Origin: Deinococcus radiophilus
GTDB taxonomy: Bacteria; Deinococcota; Deinococci; Deinococcales; Deinococcaceae
Assembly (NCBI RefSeq): GCF_020889625.1
Contig: NZ_CP086380.1
Span: 1,321,001 to 1,385,000 of the forward strand
Length of the DNA stretch: 64,000 nucleotides
Reading direction: 5' to 3'
Shown: one piece after another, positions 18,130 through 27,039 of the stretch
Numbering within the stretch: position 1 is the stretch's first letter
How the letters are laid out: each line of letters starts with the position of its first letter
The notes under the pieces: generated by a model
Databases searched by the model: none
What the model was told of the DNA's origin: nothing
The model's input: only the letters and a program-made list of their open reading frames with translations
Program-made: the position numbers and the translations under genes

Positions 18130-19458
18130 TCAGCCCGCTGTCTGCTCGCCCGTCACCCGTCCCAGAATCAGGCCATGCTCCTCAGGCTGCTCGGCGCTGA
18201 TCTGGATGCCCGCTTGCAGCAGTTCCTGGGCACGTTCCAGGCCGCGTCCATCCCGGTGGTACAGGCGGTACACCACATCGCCCGCTGCCACCTGCTCACC
18301 AGGTTTTTTGACGGTTTCTACGCCCACACCTACATCGATCGGCTCGCCCTTGCGCTCGCGGCCACCGCCCAGGGCCAGCACGGCGCGGCCTACACTCAGG
18401 GCGTCCAGTTTGACGATGTACCCGGCTTGCGGCGCAGTCACTTCGGCGCGTCCTGGGGCCACGTCCAGCCCTTCGGGGGTTTGGACCAGGCGGCCGTCTC
18501 CGCCCTGAGCACTCACAAAGGCTTCCAACTTGGCGAGGGCGCTGCCATCTTTCAGGGTGGCGGCGGCGCGTTCACGCGCCTGGGCTTCGTCTGTCTCCCA
18601 GCCACCGGCCAGCAGCACCTCGGCGGCCAGGGTGACACACAGTTCGGTCAGGTCCTCAGGGCCTTCCCCCTTCAGGGTGGCGATCGCCTCCTGCACCTCC
18701 AGGCTGTTGCCGGCCATGTGGCCCAGCGGGGTGTCCATGTCGGTCAGCACGGCGCGCACGTTACGCCCAGCCCGCTGACCGATGTCCACCATCGCTCTCG
18801 CCAACGCCCGCGAATCGTCCAGCGTCTTCATGAACGCTCCGGCTCCCGACTTTACGTCCAGCACGATGGTCTGTGCGCCTGAAGCAATCTTCTTGGACAT
18901 GATGGATGAGGCGATGAGGGGCAGGCTTTCCACCGTGGCGGTCACGTCGCGCAGGGCGTACAGCTTGCCGTCGGCGGGGGCCAGGTCCTTGCTCTGCCCC
19001 ACCAACGCCAGGCCAATGTCACGGGCCTGAGCGATAAAACGGTCCTCGGGCAGCTCAGGGTTCCAGCCGGGGAAACTTTCGAGCTTGTCAATCGTGCCGC
19101 CGGTATGGGCCAGGCCGCGCCCGCTCATCTTTGCGACCGTCAGGCCCAGCGCGGCCAGCATCGGCGTCAGCACCAGCGAGGTCTTGTCGCCCACGCCGCC
19201 AGTGGAATGTTTGTCCACTGTATTTTCCAGTGCACTCAGGTCCATCTGGTCGCCGCTCTCGGCCATCACCAGGGTCAGGTCGGCAGTTTCCTGCTCACCC
19301 ATGCCGTTCAGGAACACCGCCATCAGCCAGGCACTCACCTGGTAGTCGGGCACCTCGCCGCGCGTATAGCCGCCGATCAGCTGTTCCAGCTCGGCGCGGG
19401 TATGCTCGCCGCCGCTGCGTTTCTTGGCAATCAGGTCGGGAATGCTCTGTTGGCTCAT
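18130..19458 (-). CDS. deoA: Pyrimidine-nucleoside (thymidine) phosphorylase
   Basis: A 442-residue nucleoside phosphorylase II family enzyme that splits thymidine/uridine with phosphate during nucleoside salvage. The phosphate-binding [13 protein letters not shown] block is near residue 80, then Lys-Met-Ser-Gly-Arg-Gly-Leu-x-[10 protein letters not shown], and Ser-Lys-Lys-Ile-Ala-Ser-Gly near 190. The C-terminal domain has the Gly-Tyr-Ile family pattern. Length and motifs fit the Bacillus Pdp / E. coli DeoA group; which bases it accepts cannot be told. Confidence 0.93.
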   Translation of the reverse strand: MSQQSIPDLIAKKRSGGEHTRAELEQLIGGYTRGEVPDYQVSAWLMAVFLNGMGEQETADLTLVMAESGDQMDLSALENTVDKHSTGGVGDKTSLVLTPMLAALGLTVAKMSGRGLAHTGGTIDKLESFPGWNPELPEDRFIAQARDIGLALVGQSKDLAPADGKLYALRDVTATVESLPLIASSIMSKKIASGAQTIVLDVKSGAGAFMKTLDDSRALARAMVDIGQRAGRNVRAVLTDMDTPLGHMAGNSLEVQEAIATLKGEGPEDLTELCVTLAAEVLLAGGWETDEAQARERAAATLKDGSALAKLEAFVSAQGGDGRLVQTPEGLDVAPGRAEVTAPQAGYIVKLDALSVGRAVLALGGGRERKGEPIDVGVGVETVKKPGEQVAAGDVVYRLYHRDGRGLERAQELLQAGIQISAEQPEEHGLILGRVTGEQTAG

Positions 19459-19481
19459 GGGGTCATTGTAGGACCATAGAG

Positions 19482-19529
19482 GTTGATGGTTAATGGGTGA
19501 TGGGTTCGCCGCTTCGCGGCTGATGGAGA
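19482..19529 (+). repeat. Inverted dispersed repeat, left copy
   Basis: The core gatgggttcgccg then cttcgcggctgatgg recurs inverted at 20082-20124, so the two copies flank the 19564-19935 gene. The gccgcttcgcggc centre can form a short hairpin. Words such as ttgatgg also occur inside ispD and beside 29405. Confidence 0.6.
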
Positions 19530-19563
19530 GTGATACGCCAGTTTGAGAGGCGACTGTAGGTCA

Positions 19564-19935
19564 CTACTCCAGCATGAAATGGGCCACCGCGTCGTCCCTG
19601 GACGTGCCGCGCACGATGCAGGTGAAAGGCGTCCGCACATCCACGCCGTAGGCGTTCTGCGCGGTCACGCTGGCCTGCCAGACCCAATGATCGTCCATCC
19701 AGCGGGCGTGCGGCTCATAGGGGAAGCGGGCGCTGCCCGGCACTTTCATTTGCTGCTGCATAGCTACCTGACAGCGGGCCTCCGCGCCAGTGTGTTCCAT
19801 ATCCTCTAGGGAGCGGGGGCCACCCAGCGCGGGGGCGAAACAGGACCACAGCAAATACATCAAGCCGCCAAAGAACACCACTTTGAACCACAGAGGCGGC
19901 TCAGGCTGACCCGCCAACGTCTTTTGTTGCTCCAT
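19564..19935 (-). CDS. Small membrane-anchored hypothetical protein
   Basis: A protein of 123 residues with one hydrophobic helix near residues 17-37 (Val-Val-Phe-Phe-Gly-Gly-Leu-Met-Tyr-Leu-Leu-Trp) and a soluble domain after it. The soluble part has Cys-Gln-Val-Ala then Phe-Pro-Tyr-Glu-Pro and Phe-Thr-Cys-Ile-Val, the look of a small extracytoplasmic domain with a possible disulfide. The ATG at 19935 is preferred to one six codons upstream because it gives Met-Glu-Gln-Gln just before the helix. I do not recognise the family with certainty. Confidence 0.65.
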   Translation of the reverse strand: MEQQKTLAGQPEPPLWFKVVFFGGLMYLLWSCFAPALGGPRSLEDMEHTGAEARCQVAMQQQMKVPGSARFPYEPHARWMDDHWVWQASVTAQNAYGVDVRTPFTCIVRGTSRDDAVAHFMLE

Positions 19936-20081
19936 AGCTCCCAGCCTACTCAAAGGAGGTCCAGATAGCCCCCATTTTTGCCGATCAAAGCATGCCTAGG
20001 TCACACAGAGCAGCATGACTTTTTCCGCCCGCAGCTCTATGCCGATCTTTAGACGTTAGATTCTTCAGCGGACGATACTCC

Positions 20082-20124
20082 ATCACCCATCAGCCGCGTC
20101 AACGGCGAACCCATCAACCCTTGC
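20082..20124 (-). repeat. Inverted dispersed repeat, right copy
   Basis: Reverse-complement counterpart of 19482-19529, located just before the thioesterase start region. Confidence 0.55.
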
Positions 20125-20149
20125 CCCCCGCGTTATCCTGCTCAGCGTC

Positions 20150-20632
20150 ATGAGCGAAAGCAACCCTACGACCATCCCGGCCACCCCCGACGCCGCCCCC
20201 CAGAAGGCCCCCGCGCCCCGCAGCCGCGCCCGGATGCTGGAGCTGGTCTTTCCTAAGGACACCAACTACCACGGCACGGCCTTCGGGGGCTTTGTGCTGT
20301 CACTGATGGACAAGGCCGCCTCGGTAGCTGCCGTGCGGCACGCCGGGGGCGCGGTCGTCACGGCCCGCATGGACGGCGTGGACTTCCGCATGCCGATCCG
20401 GGTGGGCGACGCCGTGGCGCTGGACGCCCGCGTGGTCAAGGTGGGCCGCTCCTCCATGACCATTCAGGTGGACGTGTACCGCGAACATATGGCCAGCGGC
20501 GAGCAGGAACTGGCGACCACCGGCACCTTCGTCTTCGTGGCGGTCTACGAGAACGGCAAACCCCGCCCGGTCGCGCCGCTTGACGAGAACATGAGCGGCG
20601 AAGCTTGGGGCAGCGCCACCAGTCGGCCCTAA
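20150..20632 (+). CDS. Acyl-CoA thioesterase, YciA-like hotdog
   Basis: A 160-residue hotdog-fold thioesterase. After a Pro/Ala-rich N-terminal tail of about 30 residues it has [14 protein letters not shown], then Leu-Met-Asp-Lys-Ala-Ala-Ser, the classic YciA/BFIT motif with its Asn/Asp acid residue, and [10 protein letters not shown]. Such enzymes release free CoA from acyl-CoA in the cytoplasm. Chain-length preference cannot be read from sequence. Confidence 0.87.
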   Translation: MSESNPTTIPATPDAAPQKAPAPRSRARMLELVFPKDTNYHGTAFGGFVLSLMDKAASVAAVRHAGGAVVTARMDGVDFRMPIRVGDAVALDARVVKVGRSSMTIQVDVYREHMASGEQELATTGTFVFVAVYENGKPRPVAPLDENMSGEAWGSATSRP

Positions 20633-20687
20633 GCCAGCAATGCCGCCGCTCATCCACCAGGTGAGGCTGCGGCACTGAGGCCAAAGC

Positions 20688-22151
20688 TCACTCGCTCATC
20701 ACAGCTCTTTCGTTCAATTCGAAGTCCAGGGGCAACAAGAAGTATCCGCTGTTGCCCGAAGCGGGATCATTTGCAGCGCGGGGCGGCTTCTGCGGGTTCC
20801 CGAAGCCCGTATCCGTCGTTCCCGAGGCATACAGATAGTCATGAGCGAAGGCCACTGGCCCCACGATTCTGCCGCGGTCAACTGGCGGATTCAGCTGACG
20901 GTCCAGCAGGTACACGTTGGGGAACGCTTCCGAGAAGCTCCCTGAGAGAATAAAGTTCTCGTTGTTGGCGGTAATGCGGCCCGTGTCGTCGGTGCTGATG
21001 TACTTCAGGTTAGGGATGAGGGCGTAGCGCTCCTCAGGTGTGCCCTGCGCCCAGTCGCGCCGCCAGCCCTCCAGTGGCACACGGTAACGCTCCAGCACCA
21101 CACCATCGTTTCGCACGCGGGTCAACTGCGGGAAAGCAGCTGGCGTATCCGGATTCGCTGCACCCGCCGACATCAGGATGACCACATCTATGTTATTGGC
21201 GCTGATGTGTTCCAGCCGCACAGGTACCCCCGTCCGCCATACCCGGCTCCAGGTGACGCGGCCCTGTTTGACCTGCTGCACATTGATCAGTGATGGGCAA
21301 GCGGCGTCTTCGCAGCCAGTGGCTGGAAACGCCATGACCACATACTGCGTACCGTCGGTGGTGGCTGAGAATTCCTGATATACCCGCTCAGCATCAAAGC
21401 CAGTCAGGTGCTTGGGGAACAGGACGGGAGTGGTGGTCCGTACAATGTCACCACCCTGGGTCACGTTGCGGTTGGCCGTCACAACATCGGTGCGGCCCAA
21501 GGACGCAGGCACGCCAGCCAACATGGCCACATCCGTAGAGGAACGTTCAACCTGATAAAGCCGGCCACGGTCAACGGCAATGTTGCCATAAGGCAGGTCC
21601 AGATTCCCCCGAAGGGACGGCTCACCCATGAAACGGCCATACACGGCGAACCCACTGGTGGCGTAGTTGGGCGCTTCTTGGAACTGCCAGACACTGTCAT
21701 AAAAACCTATGTCGTTGGGGGCATCACCTACCGTCGGCTCCATCACGGCCATACCGACCGCATAACGTCCGCCCGGCCCCTCAACCGGCGCAAAGGACGT
21801 GCCATCTGCTTTGAAGCTGTGCAGCTTGGAATAATAAACTCCTCCAGTGCCGCCGAAGACGGTGTTCACGAAAGGCCGGCCGATCGCGCTCACGCCCAGC
21901 TGGCTGTTGCCCGCCTTGTTGAAGACCCGAAACCCAAACATCAGCGGCCCTTTCCAGGCAGGGAGTTCCGAAGCCTGCGCTGAGACCCCAGCCGGACGCA
22001 ACTCTCCTACCGCCATTTCCTGCTCCGGTGGCAAGGTGGCCTCCAGATCCGGCACCCGCTCCTGCTCAGCAGTGTCTGGTGCAGTGGGTTGCGACATACT
22101 GCAACTCAATAGGAGCAGGGGAATGCCGATCAACCTCAGCGAATGTTTCAT
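20688..22151 (-). CDS. Secreted lipoprotein of unknown function
   Basis: A protein of about 487 residues. The N-terminus is a lipoprotein signal: two charged residues, a Leu/Ile-rich core and Leu-Leu-Ser-Cys, with acylation expected at Cys17. The rest is rich in short beta-like segments, Gly/Asn/Asp turns and Thr/Ser, resembling a beta-propeller or periplasmic binding surface, but I recognise no repeat unit with certainty. The ATG at 22151 is chosen because TTAGAGGTGATTTT lies just before it; an upstream ATG at 22187 would spoil the signal. No partner genes adjoin it. Confidence 0.8.
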   Translation of the reverse strand: MKHSLRLIGIPLLLLSCSMSQPTAPDTAEQERVPDLEATLPPEQEMAVGELRPAGVSAQASELPAWKGPLMFGFRVFNKAGNSQLGVSAIGRPFVNTVFGGTGGVYYSKLHSFKADGTSFAPVEGPGGRYAVGMAVMEPTVGDAPNDIGFYDSVWQFQEAPNYATSGFAVYGRFMGEPSLRGNLDLPYGNIAVDRGRLYQVERSSTDVAMLAGVPASLGRTDVVTANRNVTQGGDIVRTTTPVLFPKHLTGFDAERVYQEFSATTDGTQYVVMAFPATGCEDAACPSLINVQQVKQGRVTWSRVWRTGVPVRLEHISANNIDVVILMSAGAANPDTPAAFPQLTRVRNDGVVLERYRVPLEGWRRDWAQGTPEERYALIPNLKYISTDDTGRITANNENFILSGSFSEAFPNVYLLDRQLNPPVDRGRIVGPVAFAHDYLYASGTTDTGFGNPQKPPRAANDPASGNSGYFLLPLDFELNERAVMSE

Positions 22152-22390
22152 AAAATCACCTCTAAAAGTCCTGACCACCTGCCGCACTTGATGGTCGGCA
22201 TCAACAGAGGAACAGCACCTATAAAACGTAAGCTTTTACCCGTTTGCAATGTAGGCCCACTGCCTTCTCATAACATTTACCCATCAATCATTAAGCGTCC
22301 CTCTTGTAGCAAGGTCTGAGTCGTGCGTGCTTCTTGGGCACGTGTCCTCCAGCACCGCGTGATCCGTTCCCAAGCTCTAGACTTGCCGGC

Positions 22391-22843
22391 ATGACTTCTC
22401 CTTCCGGACGCACCCATGCGCTGGCGGCGCTCAACTGGGACGCTGCCCACCACACCCCCATCCAGACCCGCTATTCAGATACGGACGCGATGGGGCATCT
22501 CAACAACGGGACGTACATCATCTACCTGGAGACGGCGCGAGTAGAGATGCTGCGCGGCATGGGCCTCAGCCTGACCGACATTCGCACGGTGCTGGCCCGC
22601 GTCGAGCTGGACTACGTAGCCGAGATCAAGTTGGAACAGGACGTCGTGGTGGACACGCTGCTGGAACGGCTAGGCCACTCCTCCTACACCTTCGTGGCCC
22701 GCGTGACCGCTGACGGCATACCGTGTGCCTATGCCCGCACCGTGCAGGTCAACCTGGGCGAAGATGGCAAACCCGGCCCGCTAGGCGAAGATCAACGCGG
22801 GTGGCTGAGTCGCTATCAGGCACAGGAGGAAGGCCACGCGTGA
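22391..22843 (+). CDS. Acyl-CoA thioesterase, 4HBT/YbgC type
   Basis: A 150-residue hotdog thioesterase. The family signature is clear: Thr-Arg-Tyr-Ser-Asp-Thr-Asp-Ala-Met-Gly-His-Leu-Asn-Asn-Gly-Thr-Tyr near residue 30, where the Asp is catalytic, then Tyr-Leu-Glu-Thr-Ala-Arg-Val. TAGACT at 22378-22383 lies 7 nt before the ATG, the leaderless pattern. The stop codon overlaps the GTG of the next small gene. Confidence 0.87.
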   Translation: MTSPSGRTHALAALNWDAAHHTPIQTRYSDTDAMGHLNNGTYIIYLETARVEMLRGMGLSLTDIRTVLARVELDYVAEIKLEQDVVVDTLLERLGHSSYTFVARVTADGIPCAYARTVQVNLGEDGKPGPLGEDQRGWLSRYQAQEEGHA

Positions 22844-23103
22844 GCGAGTACGGCGACACGGTAACGCATTTGGGCTACTCCTGGCGGCGCGTAGACACCC
22901 TGCCCCGTCTGCTGGCCGAAGGCTGGCGGCGCGAACTGACTGACGGCTGCATTGCCTCGGCGCTGCTGACTCCAGACGGCTGGTCGGTGGCCGCTCCGGT
23001 GTATGAGGTCATCGCCGGCAGTTACCTGGGCGACGTGGGCCTGTATGTACCCGAAGTACAGTACGCCGAGGCGCTGGAGTTGCTGGGTATAGAAGAAGAG
23101 TAA
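22840..23103 (+). CDS. Small hypothetical protein after the thioesterase
   Basis: An 87-residue protein starting at GTG 22840, which overlaps the thioesterase stop (GTGA). It has Leu-Pro-Arg-Leu-Leu-Ala-Glu-Gly-Trp-Arg-Arg-Glu-Leu-Thr-Asp-Gly and ends with Ala-Leu-Glu-Leu-Leu-Gly-Ile-Glu-Glu-Glu. The C-terminal Val-Tyr-Glu-Val-x-Ala-Gly then Val-Tyr-Val-Pro-like strand recalls DUF2007-type putative signal-transducing proteins; that assignment is tentative. Confidence 0.65.
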   Translation: MSEYGDTVTHLGYSWRRVDTLPRLLAEGWRRELTDGCIASALLTPDGWSVAAPVYEVIAGSYLGDVGLYVPEVQYAEALELLGIEEE

Positions 23104-23106
23104 ATA

Positions 23107-23150
23107 CAGCAGAGCCGGAAGGATTGACGACAATCCTTCCGGTTCTGCTG
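23107..23150. terminator. Perfect 20-bp hairpin between convergent genes
   Basis: CAGCAGAGCCGGAAGGATTG at 23107-23126 pairs with 23131-23150 (one G-U pair) around a 4-nt loop. It lies between the end of the 22840 gene and the end of the M29 peptidase gene. It lacks a strong T run on either strand, so its terminator role is inferred from position and stem strength. Confidence 0.6.
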
Positions 23151-23205
23151 GAGTCGCCAGCGTGGTCTATCTGCGCTGGCGCCTCGCTTGATCTGCGCGA
23201 ACAGC

Positions 23206-24459
23206 TCAGATCACAAACTCGCCGTTTTCCATCACTGGCTCTTCCTGACCATCTGCGGTGATGCCCGTAACACTCATGGTGGGGCTGCCAATCATCCAGT
23301 CCACGTGCACGATGGAATCGTTGCCGCCCAGGGCTGCAAATTCCTCGTCGCTCATGGTTTCACCGCCCCTCACATTAAAGCGGTAAGCGGCGCCCAGTGC
23401 GATGTGAGAAGCGGCATTCTCGTCATACAGGGTATGGTAGTGAAACAGACCCGACGTGCTGATCGGGCTGGAGTGCGGCACCAGCGCGACTTCACCCAGG
23501 CGGGCGGCCCCCTCGTCGGTTTCAATCAGCTCGCGCAGGGTGGCCTCGCCCTTCTCAGCGCTGAAGTCAGTCACTTTGCCGTCCTTAAAGGTCACACGAA
23601 TGCCGTCCAGCAGCACGCCATTGTAGCTGAGCGGCTTGGTGCTGACCACCGTGCCGTCCACCCGGTCACGGTGCGGTGCAGTCCAGACCTCTTCGGTGGG
23701 GATGTTGGGCGTGAAGCGTCCGCCGTCTGGGCCGTTGCTGGCTCCGCCTCCCCAGACGTGACCCTCGGCCAGGCCCACGGTCAGATCGGTGTCGCTCTGC
23801 GCGTCGCGGAAACGCAGTGCCTGGTAGCCCTTGGCAGTCAGGTAATCGCGGCGCTTCTTTAGAGCGGCCAGGTGGTCTTCCCAGGCCTGCACCGGATCTG
23901 GCTGATCGGCGCGGGTGGCCGCAAAGATGGCGTCCCAGTGCTTGGCCTGGGCGTCTTCCTCGGAGGCACCTGGGAAAATCAGGGTGGACCAGCCGCTCAG
24001 GGGAGCTGCGATCAGGTTCCAGTTGACCGCATTGGTCATGACCTTCTGGGAGTAGGGCTTGCGGTAACGGCCCAGCGCCCGTGAGGCGGCGCTGACCCGT
24101 GAAGCGTCCACCTCGCCCAGCAGTCCCGGATTGCTGGCACGAATCGCCAGCACGGCGCCGCCTTCTTCGACCGTTTCCATCTCGGCATCCACGCGCCAGC
24201 GGCTCAGTTGCTCGAAGGAACCGTCTGGCGCCATCTGGTAACGCAACAGGTTGACGGCGTCGTCGTCCCAGCGCACATCTACAAAGCTGGACCCTGCCTC
24301 GTAAGCGGCGCGGACCAGCTCGCGGGCCAATGGCGCAGACTCGATGGGGGCTTCGATCAGCAGGCGCTGCCCGGGGCGCAGGCCCACCCCTACCCGGACG
24401 GCCAGATCGGCGTAGTTTTTCAGCTTTTGCTCAAAACTCAGATCACTTTTTTGGGTCAT
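23206..24459 (-). CDS. M29 aminopeptidase
   Basis: A 417-residue dimetal aminopeptidase of the AmpS/PepS/aminopeptidase T family. The N-terminal domain begins Asn-Tyr-Ala-Asp-Leu-Ala-Val-Arg-Val-Gly-Val-Gly-Leu-Arg-Pro-Gly-Gln. Metal ligands are suggested by Asn-Ile-Pro-Thr-Glu-Glu-Val-Trp-Thr-Ala-Pro, Arg-Leu-Gly-Glu-Val-Ala-Leu-Val, Tyr-Asp-Glu-Asn-Ala-Ala-Ser-His and Ile-His-Val-Asp-Trp-Met-Ile-Gly-Ser, the family signature near the C-terminus. The ATG at 24459 starts the conserved region; the frame extends further upstream but the extra residues are Arg-rich and unlike the family. It removes N-terminal amino acids in the cytoplasm. Confidence 0.9.
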   Translation of the reverse strand: MTQKSDLSFEQKLKNYADLAVRVGVGLRPGQRLLIEAPIESAPLARELVRAAYEAGSSFVDVRWDDDAVNLLRYQMAPDGSFEQLSRWRVDAEMETVEEGGAVLAIRASNPGLLGEVDASRVSAASRALGRYRKPYSQKVMTNAVNWNLIAAPLSGWSTLIFPGASEEDAQAKHWDAIFAATRADQPDPVQAWEDHLAALKKRRDYLTAKGYQALRFRDAQSDTDLTVGLAEGHVWGGGASNGPDGGRFTPNIPTEEVWTAPHRDRVDGTVVSTKPLSYNGVLLDGIRVTFKDGKVTDFSAEKGEATLRELIETDEGAARLGEVALVPHSSPISTSGLFHYHTLYDENAASHIALGAAYRFNVRGGETMSDEEFAALGGNDSIVHVDWMIGSPTMSVTGITADGQEEPVMENGEFVI

Positions 24460-24523
24460 ACCTCTCACGATACTCCGCCCAGCCACTGCGTCTCCAGAGG
24501 CCAGCTGCGCCAGCCTCCGACGT

Positions 24524-24994
24524 CTAGCGCACCACGTCGATCTTCTCGAAGATCTTTTTGGTACTGCCGTTGCTAAAGGTGAAGTTCCCAATCACGTTGA
24601 TGGCCGTGTATTGGCGGTCTGGGCGGTGACGCACATGAATCGGAAGGTAGATGCTGTACTCGTAGTCCTCCACTTCAATGTCGATGTCTCCCCCGCCATG
24701 CGGTGTCCACACGTCTTGGCCCGGCAGCGCCAGCTTTTGGAGTTTGCCGCCCTGCGCCCACTCCAGTTCGTAGGTAAAGACGGCTTTGACGGGGACTGCG
24801 CCGTTGGGCGTGACCTTGACCGTGAGCGCGCAGTAGTTTGGTAGCCCCGCGACGACGTAGTTCAGGGGCGTCCCGCTGCGCGTCATACAGAGCTGCAAAT
24901 ACCATTGGTTGAACTTGGGGGCGGTTTGGGCTTGGGCGGGAACAGCAGCAATCAGACTCAGGGCAGCGGCAAAAGCCAGAGCAGGTTTCAGCAT
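24524..24994 (-). CDS. Secreted hypothetical protein
   Basis: A 156-residue protein with a clean signal peptide (Leu-Lys-Pro-Ala then an Ala/Leu core ending Pro-Ala-Gln-Ala, cleavage after about residue 22). The mature part has two cysteines (Leu-Gln-Leu-Cys and Asn-Tyr-Cys-Ala) and beta-strand-like segments. I do not recognise a family. It is probably periplasmic or surface-exposed. Confidence 0.7.
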   Translation of the reverse strand: MLKPALAFAAALSLIAAVPAQAQTAPKFNQWYLQLCMTRSGTPLNYVVAGLPNYCALTVKVTPNGAVPVKAVFTYELEWAQGGKLQKLALPGQDVWTPHGGGDIDIEVEDYEYSIYLPIHVRHRPDRQYTAINVIGNFTFSNGSTKKIFEKIDVVR

Positions 24995-25168
24995 AGGGGT
25001 CTCCTAAAGGGGTTTGAGGAAGTGAACACAGGATGCACGGTCACAGACAGCTCAGGTCACACCGAAGGAGGCCGTCTGCCGATCTATTTCATACTAGGCG
25101 GAGCGCGCCCGCCCGCCCAGCAACTTTGCCGCCTAGCAGTCCCGAAACGTAGCAGCGCCGGGCCAAGC

Positions 25169-25197
25169 TTGACCCGTCCCGGCTGGCCGTGTATATT
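25169..25197 (+). promoter_or_regulatory. Promoter of tRNA-Pro
   Basis: TTGACC at 25169-25174 and TATATT at 25192-25197 with a 17-nt spacer; the predicted start point is about 10 nt before the mature tRNA 5' end. Confidence 0.75.
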
Positions 25198-25213
25198 CCC
25201 TTGTGCTGAACGT

Positions 25214-25293
<80 letters not shown>

Positions 25294-25300
25294 AGAAAAG

Positions 25301-25327
25301 CCCTCCCGATCGGGAGGGTTTTTTCTA
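25301..25327 (+). terminator. Terminator after tRNA-Pro
   Basis: CCCTCCC and GGGAGGG form a stem around a short GATC-type loop, followed by six T residues. It may also stop transcripts of the Excalibur gene that converges from the right. Confidence 0.85.
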
Positions 25328-25342
25328 TGGCTTGGGGGTGGT

Positions 25343-26032
25343 TCAGTCGCAGGCCACACCGTCACCGTCGTCATCTAGCTCGGGATGGTAGGCGGGACTG
25401 CTGCTGGGGATGTTGGTATACCCGCCCGCTGCCGCTGCCGCGCAGTTCGGGAAATAGATTTCTTCAATCACGGTCAGTTCGGGGGCGGCTCCTTCCTCAG
25501 CCTGCTGCTCGTAGTAGTCGCTAGGATCGGCCAGGACTGGCCCAGTATCGGTCGCGGCTGGCGTTGGCGTGGCCTCAGGTACAGAGCCGGCTGGGGCAGG
25601 CGCAGCTGCCGCCGGGGTCGGCACCGGAGCGGCCGAAGTAGGAGGCACCGGCGTCTCAGCCTGAGCTGGGGTAGAGGTTGTGGCGGGCGGTGTACTGGTC
25701 GCCGGCGCTGGCGTAGCGGGTGCGGCCGAAGCAGACTCGCTCTGGGTTTCATCACTTTCCGCCTCTGCCGCACTGCTGGGCGCTGGCGTGGCTGGAACAG
25801 GCGCAACACTGCTGTCGGATTCCGTGGTGGTCGTTTCCGTAGTGGTCGTCTGGGTTGTGGTGACCGAGCCGGGAGTCGTCGTCTTTTGCTCCGTGAGGGC
25901 AGGAGTGGTCTGTTGTGGCACCGTCTGGGCGTCTTCCTGCTCGGCGCAGGCCAGCAGGGCCGCGGGCAGCAAGACCAACAGTAGACGGGACCAGAGGCCG
26001 GACCGGGCAGATGTGCGCTTGGAATTCGTCAT
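25343..26032 (-). CDS. Lipoprotein with C-terminal Excalibur domain
   Basis: A 229-residue surface protein. The signal ends in Leu-Leu-Ala-Cys (lipobox, about residue 29), followed by about 140 residues of Thr/Pro/Ala/Ser low complexity, a probable unfolded spacer. The last ~40 residues are an Excalibur calcium-binding domain: Tyr-Phe-Pro-Asn-Cys, Gly-Gly-Tyr, and the loop Asp-Asp-Asp-Gly-Asp-Gly-Val-Ala-Cys-Asp. Two cysteines would form its disulfide. A prophage protein at 39528-40343 has the same end domain. Confidence 0.85.
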   Translation of the reverse strand: MTNSKRTSARSGLWSRLLLVLLPAALLACAEQEDAQTVPQQTTPALTEQKTTTPGSVTTTQTTTTETTTTESDSSVAPVPATPAPSSAAEAESDETQSESASAAPATPAPATSTPPATTSTPAQAETPVPPTSAAPVPTPAAAAPAPAGSVPEATPTPAATDTGPVLADPSDYYEQQAEEGAAPELTVIEEIYFPNCAAAAAGGYTNIPSSSPAYHPELDDDGDGVACD

Positions 26033-26168
26033 GGCTTACCTCAAAGTGCGGGTGAGAGCTGAAAAATGGAGAGGCGGTTCGCCGGATTCGGGCGTGGGAA
26101 CACTGGCCCCTACTTAGCGTTTGTAGATCAAAGCGCCGTGAGAAGAGGGGGAGGCACTGTGAGAAGTG

Positions 26169-26507
26169 TTACAGGCGGGGCAGCTGGCTGAGGTCCACGA
26201 TCAGGTCCCAGGAGTCGGGCTGCTGTGGGTCGTCCAGCGCGGCGCGGTTGCGGCCCATATGGCCACACTTCTGGCAACGGTGCACGATCATCCAGCCCTT
26301 TTTGCCGCTGTTTTCTACAGCTACAGGTTCCATCACGCCCTGACACTCGCAGGCCCGGTCGCCCGGAAAAATATCCACATGCAGCGAGTGCAGGCACACG
26401 GGGCAATGGTTCCGCACCGAGCCATTTTGCAGCGGCTGAATCTCTGCGCCGCAGTGGGCACAGACAAAGGCGTTGTTGGTGCCCTGTACGGTAAAACGGC
26501 GGGTCAT
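26169..26507 (-). CDS. RNHCP-domain zinc protein
   Basis: A 112-residue protein named by its Arg-Asn-His-Cys-Pro motif near residue 32. Cysteine pairs Cys-Ala-His-Cys (near 16), Cys-Pro-Val-Cys (near 35), Cys-Glu-Cys and Cys-Gln-Lys-Cys suggest two zinc sites. The family's function is unknown; nucleic-acid binding is a guess. Its ATG overlaps the stop of the membrane-protein gene upstream by 4 nt, so the pair is an operon. Confidence 0.82.
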   Translation of the reverse strand: MTRRFTVQGTNNAFVCAHCGAEIQPLQNGSVRNHCPVCLHSLHVDIFPGDRACECQGVMEPVAVENSGKKGWMIVHRCQKCGHMGRNRAALDDPQQPDSWDLIVDLSQLPRL

Positions 26508-26971
26508 GGTCGGCCCTCCGGTGACCCGTCACGGCGTCGGCGCAGGTCGTGGGTGCGGGCCTCCCAGCGGGCTTCCAGCGCCCGGCGCACCGGGCCATCT
26601 GCGACCAGAAACAGGCCCAGGAGCAAGAAGGCCAGCCCCGCCGCGCTGATGACCAGGCCCTGCATCAAGGTTTCACCGCCCAGCAGCCCGGCCATAAAGA
26701 CCAGCATGCCAGTCAACATGCTCAGCGCCACCGTGATGCGCCAGGACCACACGCTGCCGCGCCAGACATTCCACATCAGCACCGCCGTGGCGATCAGGTA
26801 CAGCACTTCCTGTAAGGTGCCCTCGGTGCGGCCCTGGAGCAGTCCAGCTACGGTAGGCACGGCCACCAGCAGCGGCAGAGCGATCAGGACCGCCCGCAGC
26901 CACAGCTGGCCCTGCTCTAGATCGTCGGGCGCCACGGACACGGGGCTTTCCTGTTCAGGCAACTTCGTCAT
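26504..26971 (-). CDS. Membrane protein of unknown function
   Basis: A 155-residue protein with about four hydrophobic helices between residues 25 and 130 (for example Ala-Val-Leu-Ile-Ala-Leu-Pro-Leu-Leu-Val and Leu-Ala-Phe-Leu-Leu-Leu-Gly-Leu-Phe-Leu-Val) and a basic, Arg-rich C-terminal tail on the cytoplasmic side. It is translationally coupled to the RNHCP gene. No family recognised. Confidence 0.75.
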   Translation of the reverse strand: MTKLPEQESPVSVAPDDLEQGQLWLRAVLIALPLLVAVPTVAGLLQGRTEGTLQEVLYLIATAVLMWNVWRGSVWSWRITVALSMLTGMLVFMAGLLGGETLMQGLVISAAGLAFLLLGLFLVADGPVRRALEARWEARTHDLRRRRDGSPEGRP

Positions 26972-27039
26972 GCCAGCATTTCAGCACACCTGACCGGGAA
27001 GAACAGGGCCGCTTGCCCTGCATGCTCTACGCTAAAGAT

